From positions 1,116,001 through 1,180,000 of the forward strand of contig CM038915.1 in assembly GCA_021904315.1 (NCBI GenBank): a stretch of DNA of 64,000 bases, given 5' to 3'. Origin of the DNA: Sphagnum magellanicum. Its lineage: Eukaryota; Streptophyta; Sphagnopsida; Sphagnales; Sphagnaceae. Position 1 is the first letter of the stretch, and each line of letters begins with the position of its first letter. Shown in pieces: positions 1 to 11,233 of this stretch. The translations under genes and the position numbers were made by a program. Under the pieces are notes generated by a model, which was not told where the DNA came from, did no database searches, and saw only the letters and a program-made list of their open reading frames with translations.

Positions 1-1040
1 ATGTGCATCAAACACCATCAATGTGAACAAATGAAATTTCACATCATTGGTGCTGAAGGTGGCATCCATTAAGATTGCCCCATTATCATCTAATGAAATC
101 ATGGCTTGCAATTGAGATGGGGTTTCTATTCATATTGTGAATGGACATGAATCCCATTATCCTCACTTGCATCTTGAAAATAAAACACATCATTTGGATG
201 ACTAAATGCCCATGTGCGAAGGGAAATGGCCAGATTTTTGTGTGAACGCCAATTTTTTGGTGTGTGTTTATGATCCAAGTAAGCAATGTCTTGTTGTTTA
301 ATGAAATCATCCCTTGTCATCACTTTTCCTACATTGATTCTAGCCCACCATATTGTTTTATGCTTATCATATATTTGATTGACGATGTTGCCTAAACCTA
401 ATTAGGTCCAAATTGGGTCCTTAAAGGCTTGTGATATTCGTGGGGCCAAAAAAATGATCACACAATGGAATCAAGGTCATGTTTGCCATGTGCAGGCTCA
501 CCATTGGCTCGTGTATGAGGTTGATGGTAAAAGATTATCTTTACCACCTCAGGTTGTGTGTATAATCGTTTAATCAAAAATTGAGCTAAACAACCTCATT
601 TAATGGATTGATGGTGATTTGGGTCTCCACGATTATCTTCTGGCCCATACCCACATGCATACCTACAAAATGTGAAATCAATTTAGGACCTAAAGTTTGG
701 TACAATATGAAGTTAAAAAACAAGTTCCATATAACAAAAGTGAATAATAGAACATCATACAAAATATGGTCGAGGTGGTTTTGGATTCTTAGCATTTTTA
801 CATTTTCTTGTAAAGGTACCCATTTATAAATTTTCCACTCCATCGGGGAGTCTTAATGGCTTTGTTCACCATTTAAAAATTTCGAGATTCGTGCATGTGG
901 GATGTATGCACACTCAACCTCGATTATATGTGCCCTTCCATGTCGAACATATTTTTTCCACACCAAGTCAATGTTGTTAAAGGGTGATTTCTTTGGGTTT
1001 TGAATTTCAATATATTGAAATTTTAAAGCATGACCCATGT
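1..1040 (-). pseudogene. Decayed MULE/FAR1-type transposase (N-terminal half), cut by the window edge
   Basis: Read on the minus strand, pieces of a Mutator-like transposase appear in several frames. Around 1038-590 is the N-terminal region, containing 'VECAYIPHARISKFL' and 'HLDHILYDVLL'. Around 350-125 is a stretch with 'IWWARINVGKVMTRDDFI', 'QQDIAYLDHKH' and 'HPNDVFYFQDASEDNG'. From about 105 to 1 comes 'DNGAILMDATFSTNDVKF', which matches the region of the first catalytic Asp in MULE transposases (MDATFGTN-type motif). The frame changes repeatedly and stops interrupt it (for example the segment 585-350 is closed in every useful frame), so it is not functional. The catalytic core and C-terminus would lie to the left of base 1. 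Family assignment rests on remembered motif similarity; the exact subfamily is not certain. Confidence 0.75.
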
Positions 1041-1329
1041 TTTAAATTATGCCTTGAGCTAATTGTACAAGAAAAAATAATAAATTGATATTGATGTCCA
1101 AAACTTTATATTTACAATATGTTGAATTACATGTTAATTATCATATTCAATACTAATGCAAATGTACATGTTTTAAGTACTTAATTTGTATCCTTCATCT
1201 AAACCTTATACAATCATGCACATAATACCCTAAATGCTACGTATGGAGAACATATGATATGGTCTATGGCCATAATTGTAAATTTTTAATCCATATTATC
1301 TATGGATAATTTAAATGTTATACCCACAT

Positions 1330-1885
1330 GATAGTTAACAAATTGCATTATTTATGGGAAAAAAAATGCAATACCTACATGACAATTTTAAAATGCACAT
1401 TGTATATGACGAAAAAATGCAATACCCACATTATGACCTTAATCCACGTTATATGTGGGAGCCCTAAATGTAATACCTACATGACAATTTAAAGATGCAC
1501 ACTAATGTGGCGGCAAAGTGTAATATTCACATTATGACCTTAATCCACACTATATGTAGGAGCCTTAAATGTAATACATGCATGACAATTTAAAGATGCA
1601 CATTGTATATGGGGGAAAAATGTAATACCCACATTATGACCTTAATTCACACTATATGTGGGAACGCTAAATGTAATACCTACATGATAATTTAAAGATG
1701 CACATTGTATGTGGGAGCAAAATGCAATACCCACATTATGACCATAATCCACACTATATATGGGAAAGGGAAATGTAATATTTGTAACAATTTAAAGATG
1801 CACACTATATGTGGGTGGCAAAATGTAATATTGACATTATGACCTTAAATCCACATTATCTATGGGAGGCCAAAATGCTAAATCC
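1330..1885. repeat. Tandem array, unit about 100-104 bp, about 5 copies
   Basis: The phrase 'taatacctacatgacaattt' and variants recur at about 1370, 1472, 1573, 1672 and 1776. Each is followed by 'gatgcaca..tat..tggg' and 'cccacattatgaccttaat'. Copies are diverged by roughly 10-20% by eye. Each unit contains short inverted pairs of the form CCACAT/ATGTGG, so single strands could form small hairpins. No coding potential is seen. Confidence 0.8.
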
Positions 1886-2929
1886 ATATATCAAACATGG
1901 AACATTTTTAGTGGAATTTGATGACCATATTAAAACCTTCCAAGGAAATTGATTTCCTTAAATTAGGAACAAAACAATAAGAAAACATAAGAAAATGATT
2001 TTTTAAAAAATCCACATCATTGATGTTAAAGGATGATATCACATTCAAAGGAGTTGTATCTTGATTTGGAAACACAACCTAAATAAATCAACACACATTT
2101 CATTAAACCTTAAACTTAAAACCCTAAATAATCCTAATGAAAATGTTTTCAACCTAATGATTGTACAAACAAAACTACAAATGGAATTCAAAAAACATTT
2201 AGAACAATTATGTTTTGAATTTTAAAGTTAATCAATTAAAAATTATAATGAATGGAAGCATTAGCCTTAGAGTTTTAAATTAATTACCCTAAAAATTTAT
2301 ATATAAACCTAAACAATTTTAATGGTAAATGTCATAAAAATTAATAATTATATAAACATATACAAATGCCATACAAAATAATCTCTTAGGAGTGAGTGAT
2401 GATTAAAATTGAAACACAATGAAAAGAAAAAAATTAAATTAATGAAATAAAAGTTTACTTTCTTACCTTTAGTGTGGTCATTTCAACTTGAAACTTTCTT
2501 CATTCACCTTCAAAAGAAATAAAATGAATCTTGTTGCAAGTATTTATATGTGAAAATTTGGCCAAATCCCCCCCCCAAAATCCAACCTAGGATTGATTTT
2601 GATTAATATTAAAAATTGTGCAAATATTCATAATGTTTGATGGCTTTTTAACTCTAAATTTATCAAGCCTATTTCTTAATTAAATTAAGTATATCTTGCA
2701 TTAAATGCTCCAAAGTGGAGGTAGAGGATTATTGCCAAAAAAATTCTCATAATTGCAATACCCACATTTTACATTATAATTTTTACGATTGAAGTCCATA
2801 ATTTGCAAGTGCATAGGTAGATATAATGACGTGTGGGTAGGTAGGTTTTGCCAATAAGTAGATTTTTGCAAATAATTAAAATGGCATTATTAAAAATGTA
2901 TTTACTTTTTGGTTAATTTATGGAGTAGG
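1886..2929. other. AT-rich intergenic sequence, nothing recognised
   Basis: AT-rich sequence without an ORF of note, with a C-run near 2569. No gene, RNA or terminal repeat could be identified on either strand. Confidence 0.5.
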
Positions 2930-3700
2930 AATTAGGTAAAAGTTTAACAAATAAGATATATAAAGTTTACCAAGAAATAGAAGTTTAGCTAAGAAGAAAT
3001 ATGGGTTTAGCCAAAATATACAAATTTAACCAAGAAGAAATATAGGTTTAACTAAGACAAATAAGTTTAATTAAAAATATATAGAGGTTTTGCCAAAGGA
3101 TATAAGTTTAGCCAAGAAATATAAGTTTAACAAAAAAGAATATAAGTTTAGCAAAAACACATAGGTTTTGTCAAGAGAGAGAAATTTAGCTAGTAAAATA
3201 TATAAATTTTGCCAAGAAGAAATAGTTTAACCAAGAAATATAAGTTTAACCAATAAGATAGGTTTAACCAAAAGATAGAAGCTAACCAAAAAATATAAGT
3301 TTAACCAATAAGATAGGTTTAGCCAAAAGATAGAAGTTAACCAAAAAATATAAGTTTAACCAATAAGATAGGTTTAGCCAAAAGATAGAAGTTAACCAAA
3401 AAATATAAGTTTAACCAAGAAGAAATATAGGTTTAACCAAGAGATAGAAGTTTAGCCAATAAGAAATATAGGTTTAAGCAAAAAATAGAAGTTAATTTGT
3501 AAAATATATAGGTCTAGCAAAAAGATAGAAGTTTAGTCAAGAAAGAATATAAATTTAACGAAGAAATAAAAATTAGTAAAATATATAGGTTTAGCCAAGA
3601 GATAGAAATTTAACCAATAAAATATATAGATTTTGCCAAGAGATAGAAGTTTAGCCAAGAAAAACTGTCAAGTTTAGCCAAAAGGAGATAAGAGTTTTGC
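2930..3700. repeat. Degenerate 'gtttarccaa' array with a nested 55-bp tandem block
   Basis: The word 'gtttaaccaa/gtttagccaa' followed by 'ga..ata' recurs every 18-30 bases across the block. Inside it a cleaner higher-order unit of 55 bp repeats: 'taagtttaac' begins at 3241, 3296, 3351 and 3406 with near-identical intervening sequence. The structure suggests an old short repeat of which one segment was recently re-amplified as a 55-bp unit. No coding role is apparent. Confidence 0.85.
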
Positions 3701-4046
3701 CAAGGTAAGTAAAGGATTAATTGTTAGTTAGTAGGCAGGGCTAAGATTTAGGTCAGTATAGTAGCTAGGTGGGTGGGTAGTATGGAGGTCAGGGTTGGGA
3801 AAAAATTGGCGATGAAAAACAAAATGGTCAAAGGTCAGCAGCCAAAAAAAAGATTGACTGTGGTAGAATGTTGGTTAGCGTAAGGTAAAGAGGTGAATGA
3901 AAAAGAGGCGAATCATCCAGGACATCCTATGGACAGAACGGCCAACTGGTGCAGTCATGGGGGACTGGTTCACTCTGACAGTCGAAGATATGAGGAAGGC
4001 TCCAGAAACAGAATGACGGAAAATGGGTAAGGGAGCAAGTGTGTGA

Positions 4047-4068
4047 GGTTTAGGGTTTAGGGTTTAGG
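4047..4068 (+). repeat. Interstitial plant telomere-like repeat (TTTAGGG x3)
   Basis: Three consecutive TTTAGGG units (the last one truncated) lie about 1.0 kb beyond the NPH3-gene stop codon. TTTAGGG is the plant telomere unit; its complement AAACCCTAA is also the plant telo-box. Three units are too few for a telomere. Confidence 0.85.
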
Positions 4069-4069
4069 A

Positions 4070-5099
4070 GAGTCACTTTGTCAATGCTGCTGAGGAAAGG
4101 GCCTCCATTCGTCCTTGCACTGAACAGTTGCCATGGTCTGCAGTGATGAAATAAAGCACCCCAGAGGATTTCACCACTTCCACCAGGAGCTCCATTCGCA
4201 CACCTTTTGATTCAGGACAGCCATTAAAAAAAAAAACTCTGCTACATGGTGCTTATTTGATCCTAATGCAAATGCGATTGCAGCTCCAAAACAAAACTCC
4301 TCTCTGCAGACTCTCTCACATGGCAGAGAGCAATTGCCCAGTACATGAGCATTACCATTCATGCTCCCCAATGCACCACTCAGCTGCCAAAATCAATTTG
4401 TCATGAAGTATGAAAGACACCACAACTAAATCATGCGCATGAGTCCAGCAAGCTGTTTCTATCTCTACAGTTTTGAATGCCATAGCGACTGAGACTGTTG
4501 CACCAAAATCTAATAATTCTCACCTTGTTCTATGGTTTTTCAGCACCGCCAGTTCCAACCGTGAACCAAGAGGTGCAGTCACTTCTGAAAGGAAAACAAA
4601 GAGAGGGGCACATCTATCTATCTGCAACATACTCACAAAACTGCAAACAAAAAAACCCACAATCTAGAAATGGCACCCAGTAATTCTTTCTGAAACCAAG
4701 AAGCATACATGTGTAAACCTAATATCCACAAAGCCTTCAGAAAAAAAAAATTTCTGCAAAAATTGATCAAGCACTTTTGGAAATCAGACTTTTGCAGGAA
4801 AAACTGCAACAATATATCATTTCTGAGGTGTCTATCTGGTGCTGTTTCCCTATGTGCACAATACTTACAGAAGTGCAAAACAAAAGAGATTCTACTACTA
4901 TTTTTGTACCAAGAAAAACAGAAGTGAACTTGTGGAAGTGGCACTTGTGTTTTGTGATTACAGCAAACCAAGCAAGAAAAGCAAGGATAATGATGATCTT
5001 GCTTCTGATACTGCTCATTTGCATTTTGAGTGTAACAAACAATCTGTGCAATATTGTATGTGTAAGGAGGAGGAGGAGAAGGATTTGGATCGGAAATTT
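4070..5099. other. Gene-flanking sequence, probably including the NPH3 gene 3' UTR
   Basis: This block is less AT-rich than the surrounding intergenic DNA and lies directly 3' of the NPH3-like coding region. Overlapping open frames occur on both strands (for example 4633-5103 minus, 4777-5127 plus) but none resembles a known protein. I treat them as chance frames in UTR or flank. The polyadenylation site could not be placed. Confidence 0.4.
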
Positions 5100-8001
5100 T
5101 CATTGTTGTCTAGACTTGTTGGCATAGAAGAGTTGCTTCAATCTGTGAAAGCTTGATATGATCTCCACACGCGAGCGTTTGCAGGAGGAAGAAGGAGCTG
5201 CGTAATCAAATGACTCGGTTTGAGATTCTGTCTTCTTGAAATGCTGCTGGAGAGTTGCAGGAGAGGAGTCTGTTGTTGTTGTTGATGTTGTCCTCCTCTC
5301 TGCTGCTGCTCTGGAAGAAGTAGCATCATCAGTAGACTTCTTCTTGTCTTGTTGTATCTGACGCAGAGTGAATTCAAAATGCGAGCATTGCACATGCACA
5401 ACCGTTTGTTGCCCCGCTCGGGCCGAGTGTTTTGATGGTGGAGACAAAGAAGCAGAAGAAGAAGATCTTTCAGTTGAATCTCTTCCACTGCTACGAAAGG
5501 AGGAGATATCATTTGTTGTTGCTGTTGTGGTTGTTGTTGACACCTTCTGCTGCTGCTGAGATTGCTGCACCAGTGCTACCTGGATGACAAAGCTCGGAGG
5601 AAACCTGGAGTTGTGCGCTGCAGCTTTGCATGTTTCTGTGCTTAGCTTGTGGTAGTTGATCACCTTGAAGAGCCTCGAAGCATCAGACTCGCTTATGCTT
5701 GGATGCGCCTGCAAGACAAGAAGAGCAGCAACACAACACAAAACCACAAAGATGAAGATGCTCTTCCCTTGTGTTGTGCTCTACCAGGAAAGCAGTTTCT
5801 TGGCCGATCCATCATCTTGCAGAATATCTTTGCAGAGACAGACAGACAGACAGACATAGACACAGAAAGAGACACACAGAAACATAGAGACACAGAAAGA
5901 CACACACACAGAGATACGCACACGGATATACAGACAGAGAGGAAGCACCTCGAGATAGATGTCGATGGCTCTGTACAATCCGTCGTCAGATTCACGAGCG
6001 TAGTCTGGAAGCGATTCCGCGAGTGCAAGAAAGCGCGAAGCTCGCAGATGCGTGTCCGCAGCGATCTCGACCAAGTACTTGTCCATCAACTCTCCAACTT
6101 TCGTCAATGCGCTTTGCACAGGAGCGCTAATCTCCGAGCTTAATATTGTTGTTGTTGCTGCTGCTGCTGTTGTTGCCGGCGGCAGCGGCACGGATAATCG
6201 GCTGTCTGCTCTGGACAATGTCGAGAATCCACTCTCTGTCCTCGTTGACAGTAGTAGCGACGAGGAGCAGCTGCTTCCGCTCTCAGAAGGCCTTCCAGCA
6301 GCAATAGCAGGAGGCGGCGCCACCATGAGCGCCTCTGCTTTGTCCTTGAGAAAGAAATCCACCAAGCGCAGAACAAGCTCGACGTCGTAGAGGGAAGAAG
6401 AGGAAGAAGAAGAAGTAGAAGAAGAGCGAGGAGGGAGGCTCGTAGCAGGGGGGATAAGAATGTTGTCCAGACTCGCCTTGTCGAGTTGTGCGCCAATCAT
6501 GCGCTCCAGTTCTCTTCGACAAAGCTTTCCGGCTCGCAGTGTTATTGCAATTCTTCGCAGTCCTAGCAACGACCTGCACGATACCGAGCTTCGCTCCAGA
6601 GAAGCCAGCAAGCTCACCACCACTTCTATCACTTGCCGTTGTGCTCTCTGTGTCTGGAGGTGAAGAATGTGCTCATCGCCATCGCGTGAGTTCTTGTTGT
6701 GCTGCGGCGGCATCGGGGATGCGAGAGAGGTTGCGGCAGCGATGGCGGGGACATATCCGAGCACAGCAGGCAACGCAGATCGCAGATAATGCAGTAGGAA
6801 CTTTGCAAGAACTCTGTGATCTGAAGCTCTATTGGCCATCATGACCTTCACCACGCGTGCCATGAGTTGCACAGAAAGAGTGGAGAGATCCTCAAACCAC
6901 CAAGACTCAGACGCAGCTTTGGAAGATCTGTGCGAGCTGGTGCCGCTGGGAGTCGACACGAGGTAAGAAGCGAAGTAGGATTCGATACCTGCGTGAACTG
7001 GACTACAAGAGTTCATCATCTCCGCAGCAAAAGAGAAAGAGGAACAAGCTTTCTCTGCAAGAGAGTTCACACAGCGTTGCAAAAGCTGTGTCTTCTCTGC
7101 TGTCGATTGAATCATCTCCTCCTTGCTGCAAGATCGCAGGACGATCAGCGATTCCTCCCAACACCACAACACCATAGCTCGTAAATACTCCTCCGTCTTC
7201 CTCACCAGGTTTCCTTTGCACACGCTTTCTGTCATGTCTAGAAACTCCGCGGCGCAACGCAACACGGCAACGTTAGTCGAGGAGATGACGGGTATGGACT
7301 CCGCACCGTTGTAGCAAAACCTGGCCACCATCTCAAATGCTTCAGGTCCTCCAGGCATTTCTGTGACTTGCAGCCGCAGCAGCTGCTTAATACTGCTGCC
7401 AGGTTCCTCAGATTCTGAAGAAACCGAGTACTCCTGCTGCAACTGCTTCATTGTCGCCTCCTTCACCGCCTCCACCAATCGACCACAATAAGCAAGAAGA
7501 GGTACCTGCAGAAATCCCATCCCCCACCCAACAAGAACAACGTAATTCAGCGAGAGAGAGAGAGAGAGAGAGAGCTGCTGCAGCATTCAAAGCACAACAG
7601 TTCCTTCCTCAAATGTTCACCACTGGAAAGACGACAGACTAGAGGAGAGAGAGAGAGATGCATGTTCTGTTGCTGCGATTCACGACCTTGTGTACAATGA
7701 AGGTTTGCTCGGCATTGACTTCGATCTCCAAGTACGTTTGCGAACCCATTTCGTCTGCTGCTTCAATCATCATCCTGTACAACAGCAAGCGATAGGATCA
7801 GAAGACGGAGATGGTGGTGACTGCTGTTGTCTCGACACAAAGAAGAAATTGCAAAAGAAGATTATAATCAAGAGAAAGGAGTGCTCACCTTTCTTCTTCA
7901 TCCACCGCTGCTGCTGCTTCTGGGGGAGGGGTGCTGGGCTGCAAATCGATGGGGGAGCCATGATGGTGAAGGGGATCCAGATCAAATGCGAAGCTACACA
8001 T
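5100..8001 (-). CDS. NPH3/RPT2-like (NRL) BTB/POZ domain protein
   Basis: Four exons on the minus strand: 8001-7889, 7774-7687, 7505-5949 and 5708-5100, about 788 aa. Borders are GT..AG; introns are phase 2, 0 and 0. Exon 1 encodes an acidic leader (MCSFAFDLDPLHHHG...VDEEE). Exon 2 starts the BTB fold ('QTYLEIEVNAEQTFIVHK') and exon 3 continues it with 'VPLLAYCGRL', about residues 49-175. The NPH3 domain runs from 'WWFEDLSTLSVQ' (about 269) through 'YDVELVLRLVDFFL' and 'HLRASRFLALAESLPDYA' to 'AIDIYLE|AHPSISESDASRLF' across intron 3, ending near residue 640 with 'FVIQVAL'. The rest is a Gln/Thr/Ser-rich tail of about 150 aa. NRL proteins act as membrane-associated scaffolds or CUL3 adaptors in phototropin and auxin-transport signalling; that role is from the family, not from this sequence. 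The start is the first ATG in frame with exon 2. Low-complexity tracts fill loops of the NPH3 domain. The C-terminal tail end is the least certain part. Confidence 0.9.
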
Positions 8002-8578
8002 ATCTAAGTAGAAGCTGAGTTTTCTCTCCTCGGGCATCTCTCTTTATCTCTCGCTCTCTCTCTCGGCCGGGAACAACAGCCTTCCTTACATGACGATCAC
8101 AAAGACCTCAAAAACCCAAGGGAAGAAGACAAAGACAAAGCAAGCAATCAATCAATCAATCAAAAGCAAGAAGAAGAAGAAGAAGAAGCTGGACTTTCTC
8201 CAGCCACTCCTGACAAGCTCCGCTATACCCCCAACAACACGAACCCAAGCTTCAAAACGAAATGCCTCCTTATCCTCCGCCTTCTTCAAAGGGTCACACA
8301 AAAAGGAGGTCTCAAACTCTCCTGCGTGTGTGTGTGTGAGTCTCTATCTTGCTCGCTCACATACATCAAAGACTAATGATAGTTTCGTAGTTTCCTTCAA
8401 AAACACAATAATAATGTCATCATCATCGTCACTGGAATCGTCAGGCACGCAGCTAGTCAGACAGGCAATCAGTCAACCCATCATCTGGACTCCTGTTCCT
8501 CATGATGCGCAACAGGAGTGGCATTCTCTGAAACCTGAGACCACGACAAAAAAGGGAATCGCAGCGGAAAAAAACAAA

Positions 8579-8633
<55 letters not shown>

Positions 8634-8828
8634 GCGAGTGTCAGGTGGAGAGCAGGCTAAAGAAGAAAGAAAGAGAGCATTGACTGCAGGAGCAATTGGG
8701 TATTCCTCCTACTACCTGGAGTGTCGATTGTTCACTAGGAGAGAGAAGATGAGAAGGAGCAGAAGAAGGCAGATGAGCAGGAGAGTGACGAGGAGCTAGA
8801 GCGAGAAAGTTTGAGCAAGAAACTGGCT
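8002..8828. other. Upstream region of the NPH3-like gene with purine/pyrimidine tracts
   Basis: The region in front of the gene's ATG contains a CT-rich tract at about 8037-8064 (GA-rich on the transcribed sense strand), AAG runs near 8169-8190 and a long GA run at 8582-8629. GA/CT tracts are common in plant core promoters and 5' UTRs, but no TATA box or start site could be fixed. The 180-codon plus-strand frame here (8090-8632) ends in the GA repeat and looks non-coding. Confidence 0.4.
8582..8629 (+). repeat. (GA)n microsatellite
   Basis: About 24 uninterrupted GA dinucleotides. It lies about 580 bp upstream of the ATG of the minus-strand NPH3-like gene and is likely length-polymorphic. 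Confidence 0.95.
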
Positions 8829-9039
8829 GCTGCTGCTACAGAACTATGTTTCATGGCAGATCAAAATAGCAAAAGACAGTAAGCGACAACAAACTTTGCA
8901 CTGCTTTAAGCTTCTTTGCTTTGCTTGCTATTGCTGCTACAGAACCATGTTTGATGGTAGATAAAAAATTAAAAACGGCAGTAAGCAACAACAGACTTTG
9001 CATTGCTTTAAGCTTCTTTGCTTTCCTTGCTGTTGTTGC
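8829..9039. repeat. Tandem duplication, 101-bp unit, two copies plus a partial third
   Basis: The segment 'gctacagaac' to 'tttgctttgcttgct' occurs at about 8835 and again at 8936. Both copies share 'atgtttvatgg(c/t)agat', 'cagtaagc(g/a)acaaca' and 'ctttgca(c/t)tgctttaag'. A third copy begins near 9036 and breaks down at once. Confidence 0.8.
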
Positions 9040-9432
9040 TGCAGTCTTCTTCGCCTTTTGGCTGTTGCTTCTGTTGCAACTGCAGCTACCCAGCAGCAAC
9101 AACCAACCATCCAACACCCAAAACCACAGAAAATTCTTGGCTGTCAGAAACAGCTGCAAAGCTCAGACACGGCAGCAGCTCAAAACTACTAACTGCAATG
9201 CACATTTCTACTCTCCTGTGAGTCCCCTTCTCGCTACCTGCCTCCTCACGTACCCCCCCTGCCAACTTCCTTTTTCAATTCCTCTGTTTTCTTTTTTCCT
9301 CCACAATTTATGAGCCGGAGGAGTGTACAAGTTAGGCTCTCTCTCTCTCTCTCTCTCTCAAAATCAGGCCTATTCATTGAAATGTAAAGACCATGAAGAA
9401 TGTTAGTGTTAGCTGAGGCTGCATTATACAAT

Positions 9433-9436
<4 letters not shown>

Positions 9437-9470
<34 letters not shown>
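9437..9470. repeat. (TA)n microsatellite
   Basis: About 17 uninterrupted TA dinucleotides. The tract is self-complementary and could extrude as a cruciform. Confidence 0.95.
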
Positions 9471-9474
<4 letters not shown>

Positions 9475-10683
9475 TTTTCCTTCACATGTGGGGGGGGGGG
9501 CATTGTTTTGCTTTGAAGGGGGATCTTAAAGATTTTCTTTGCAGTCTTGACATTGGGTAACACCCTCGGATGAGGCCATTACTTAAAGAAAGAAATGGGT
9601 CTCTCTGCTCAGCTATTACCAGAATATTGGGCCCTTATTCAGGTGATGCCCTTGTCCTCAGCTACCCTTAGTTTCCAAGGTTTCTTTTTTCCTCCCTCTT
9701 TTTTATATATAATTCCAGATCTCTCACATTTCCATTGTGATTTGTTTCATTTCAAAAGGGACTTTACAAGGACTGTGTAGGACAAACCCAATGGGAGTAT
9801 CTACGAGGGCCAGCACTATGCACATATACAAAGTTATTCTCATGGGAGGCCAGTGGCCAATAGCTTTCAATTGTGAAATCTCAAGCACTGTGTACCTAAC
9901 TGAAATTTTTTCCCACTCTCAATCTCCCTTCCTCAAAATGCAACCTAGCTGAAAACAGAACTTGGGGCTCCTCCCTCTCCATATCCTCCCCATCAGAAAC
10001 TGGACAGATGTCGGATTACAATGTTGTTATGTATGCTTCTTGACCTTTTCTTCAACTTCCCACAGTTGTTGAATTCCTATGGTCCTCTTTTCAGTTTGCT
10101 CATGGTCTTTATTGTGTGTTCCTTTTGCTTTTTAGAAGACACAAACAAAAGGGACTATACTTTACTTACTTTATCATCTGTTCATTAGGTGACTCTACAC
10201 AAGTCCCCATTTCTTCCGCCAAGAAGTAAGCAAAATTAAGTATTCAGATTTGCAATGCTAGACAGGCCTCATGACCAAAATGAGACAATGCCATTGTTTT
10301 TCATATTTACATGCATCCTCAAGCACTCTTAAAAAAAAATTCTAAAAAAACACAACAACAACAACAACAACGGTTTTGTTTTTCATGCTTTCATGCTTCC
10401 TTATGAACCTTCCCTCAAAAAAAATAAAAAATACAACATCAACAAGGGGTTTTGCTTTTCATGTTTTTCACAATTTCTCATGCACCACCTCCTCCTCAGC
10501 CTCCTCTGCACACAACAACTACTACATGTAAAGTAGTTGAGATTTTGCACAATTTTCAATAAGCTGCAGCCAGATGATGATCTCCATTTCAAAAATGGAC
10601 CCTTTTCCCCAGAAGAAGGAGTTCACACTCAACTCCTCCCTTTCTTTTACTTGCCTTCTTGGGCTCTCGCAGGCACACATACT

Positions 10684-10694
10684 CACACACACAA

Positions 10695-10732
<38 letters not shown>
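10684..10732 (+). repeat. (AC)n microsatellite
   Basis: An AC-dinucleotide run interrupted once by a short A-run near 10692-10697. Confidence 0.95.
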
Positions 10733-10736
<4 letters not shown>

Positions 10737-11194
10737 CAAATTTTTCTGACATCAAATTTCAAAACCCTTCTTCTCCCTAACCTAACTAATTTCAAAACTA
10801 ACATCAGAAAAAGCATGCACGGAATGAGTTGTACTACTTCAAAAAGGGCGAGGCACACCACCACCGACAAGACGAGAGAAGATGAATCGACCCCTTTTTT
10901 TTTGTGTGAAGTTTGAATTAACACACACTTTTACTTGGGCTTAGGAATTTTCACAAAGGATACCGATGCTACCATATCTATGATCACAAAAGAAAAGGGA
11001 GAGCTTCACCTAAAAAAATAAAAATAAAAAATTATTTTCGCCTAAAAAAATAATAAATTATTATTTTTCAATAATGACAACAACGGTGGGTGGGTGGGTT
11101 CTCTTATTCCTCTTTGGCAAAGGAATTGGTTGCAATTGCAATGAAGTTATTTATTCAATTGTTTTCCTCCACCACCTCCTCAAGGGGTGAAAAA

Positions 11195-11198
<4 letters not shown>

Positions 11199-11231
<33 letters not shown>
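11199..11231 (+). repeat. (AC)n microsatellite
   Basis: A second uninterrupted AC run about 470 bp from the one at 10.7 kb, in the same orientation and also preceded by an A-run. Confidence 0.95.

Positions 11232-11233
<2 letters not shown>

Noticed and set aside
5781..5948. C-terminal extension 'VLPLCLYIRV...' of the long NPH3 frame
   Set aside because: It is translated intron with CAGA/CACA repeats; the splice at 5949/5708 restores the family sequence 'AIDIYLE|AHP'.
5649..7314. Several plus-strand frames opposite the NPH3-like exons
   Set aside because: They are antisense shadows of a well-supported minus-strand gene.
7770..7985. Open frame beginning at ATG 7961 as the start of the NPH3-like protein
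   Set aside because: Joining it through the 7889/7774 splice gives an immediate TGA. The frame starting at 8001 joins in phase with the BTB exon.
8090..8632. 180-codon plus-strand frame
   Set aside because: It runs through Lys-rich simple sequence into the (GA)n tract and matches nothing; it lies in the upstream region of the minus-strand gene.
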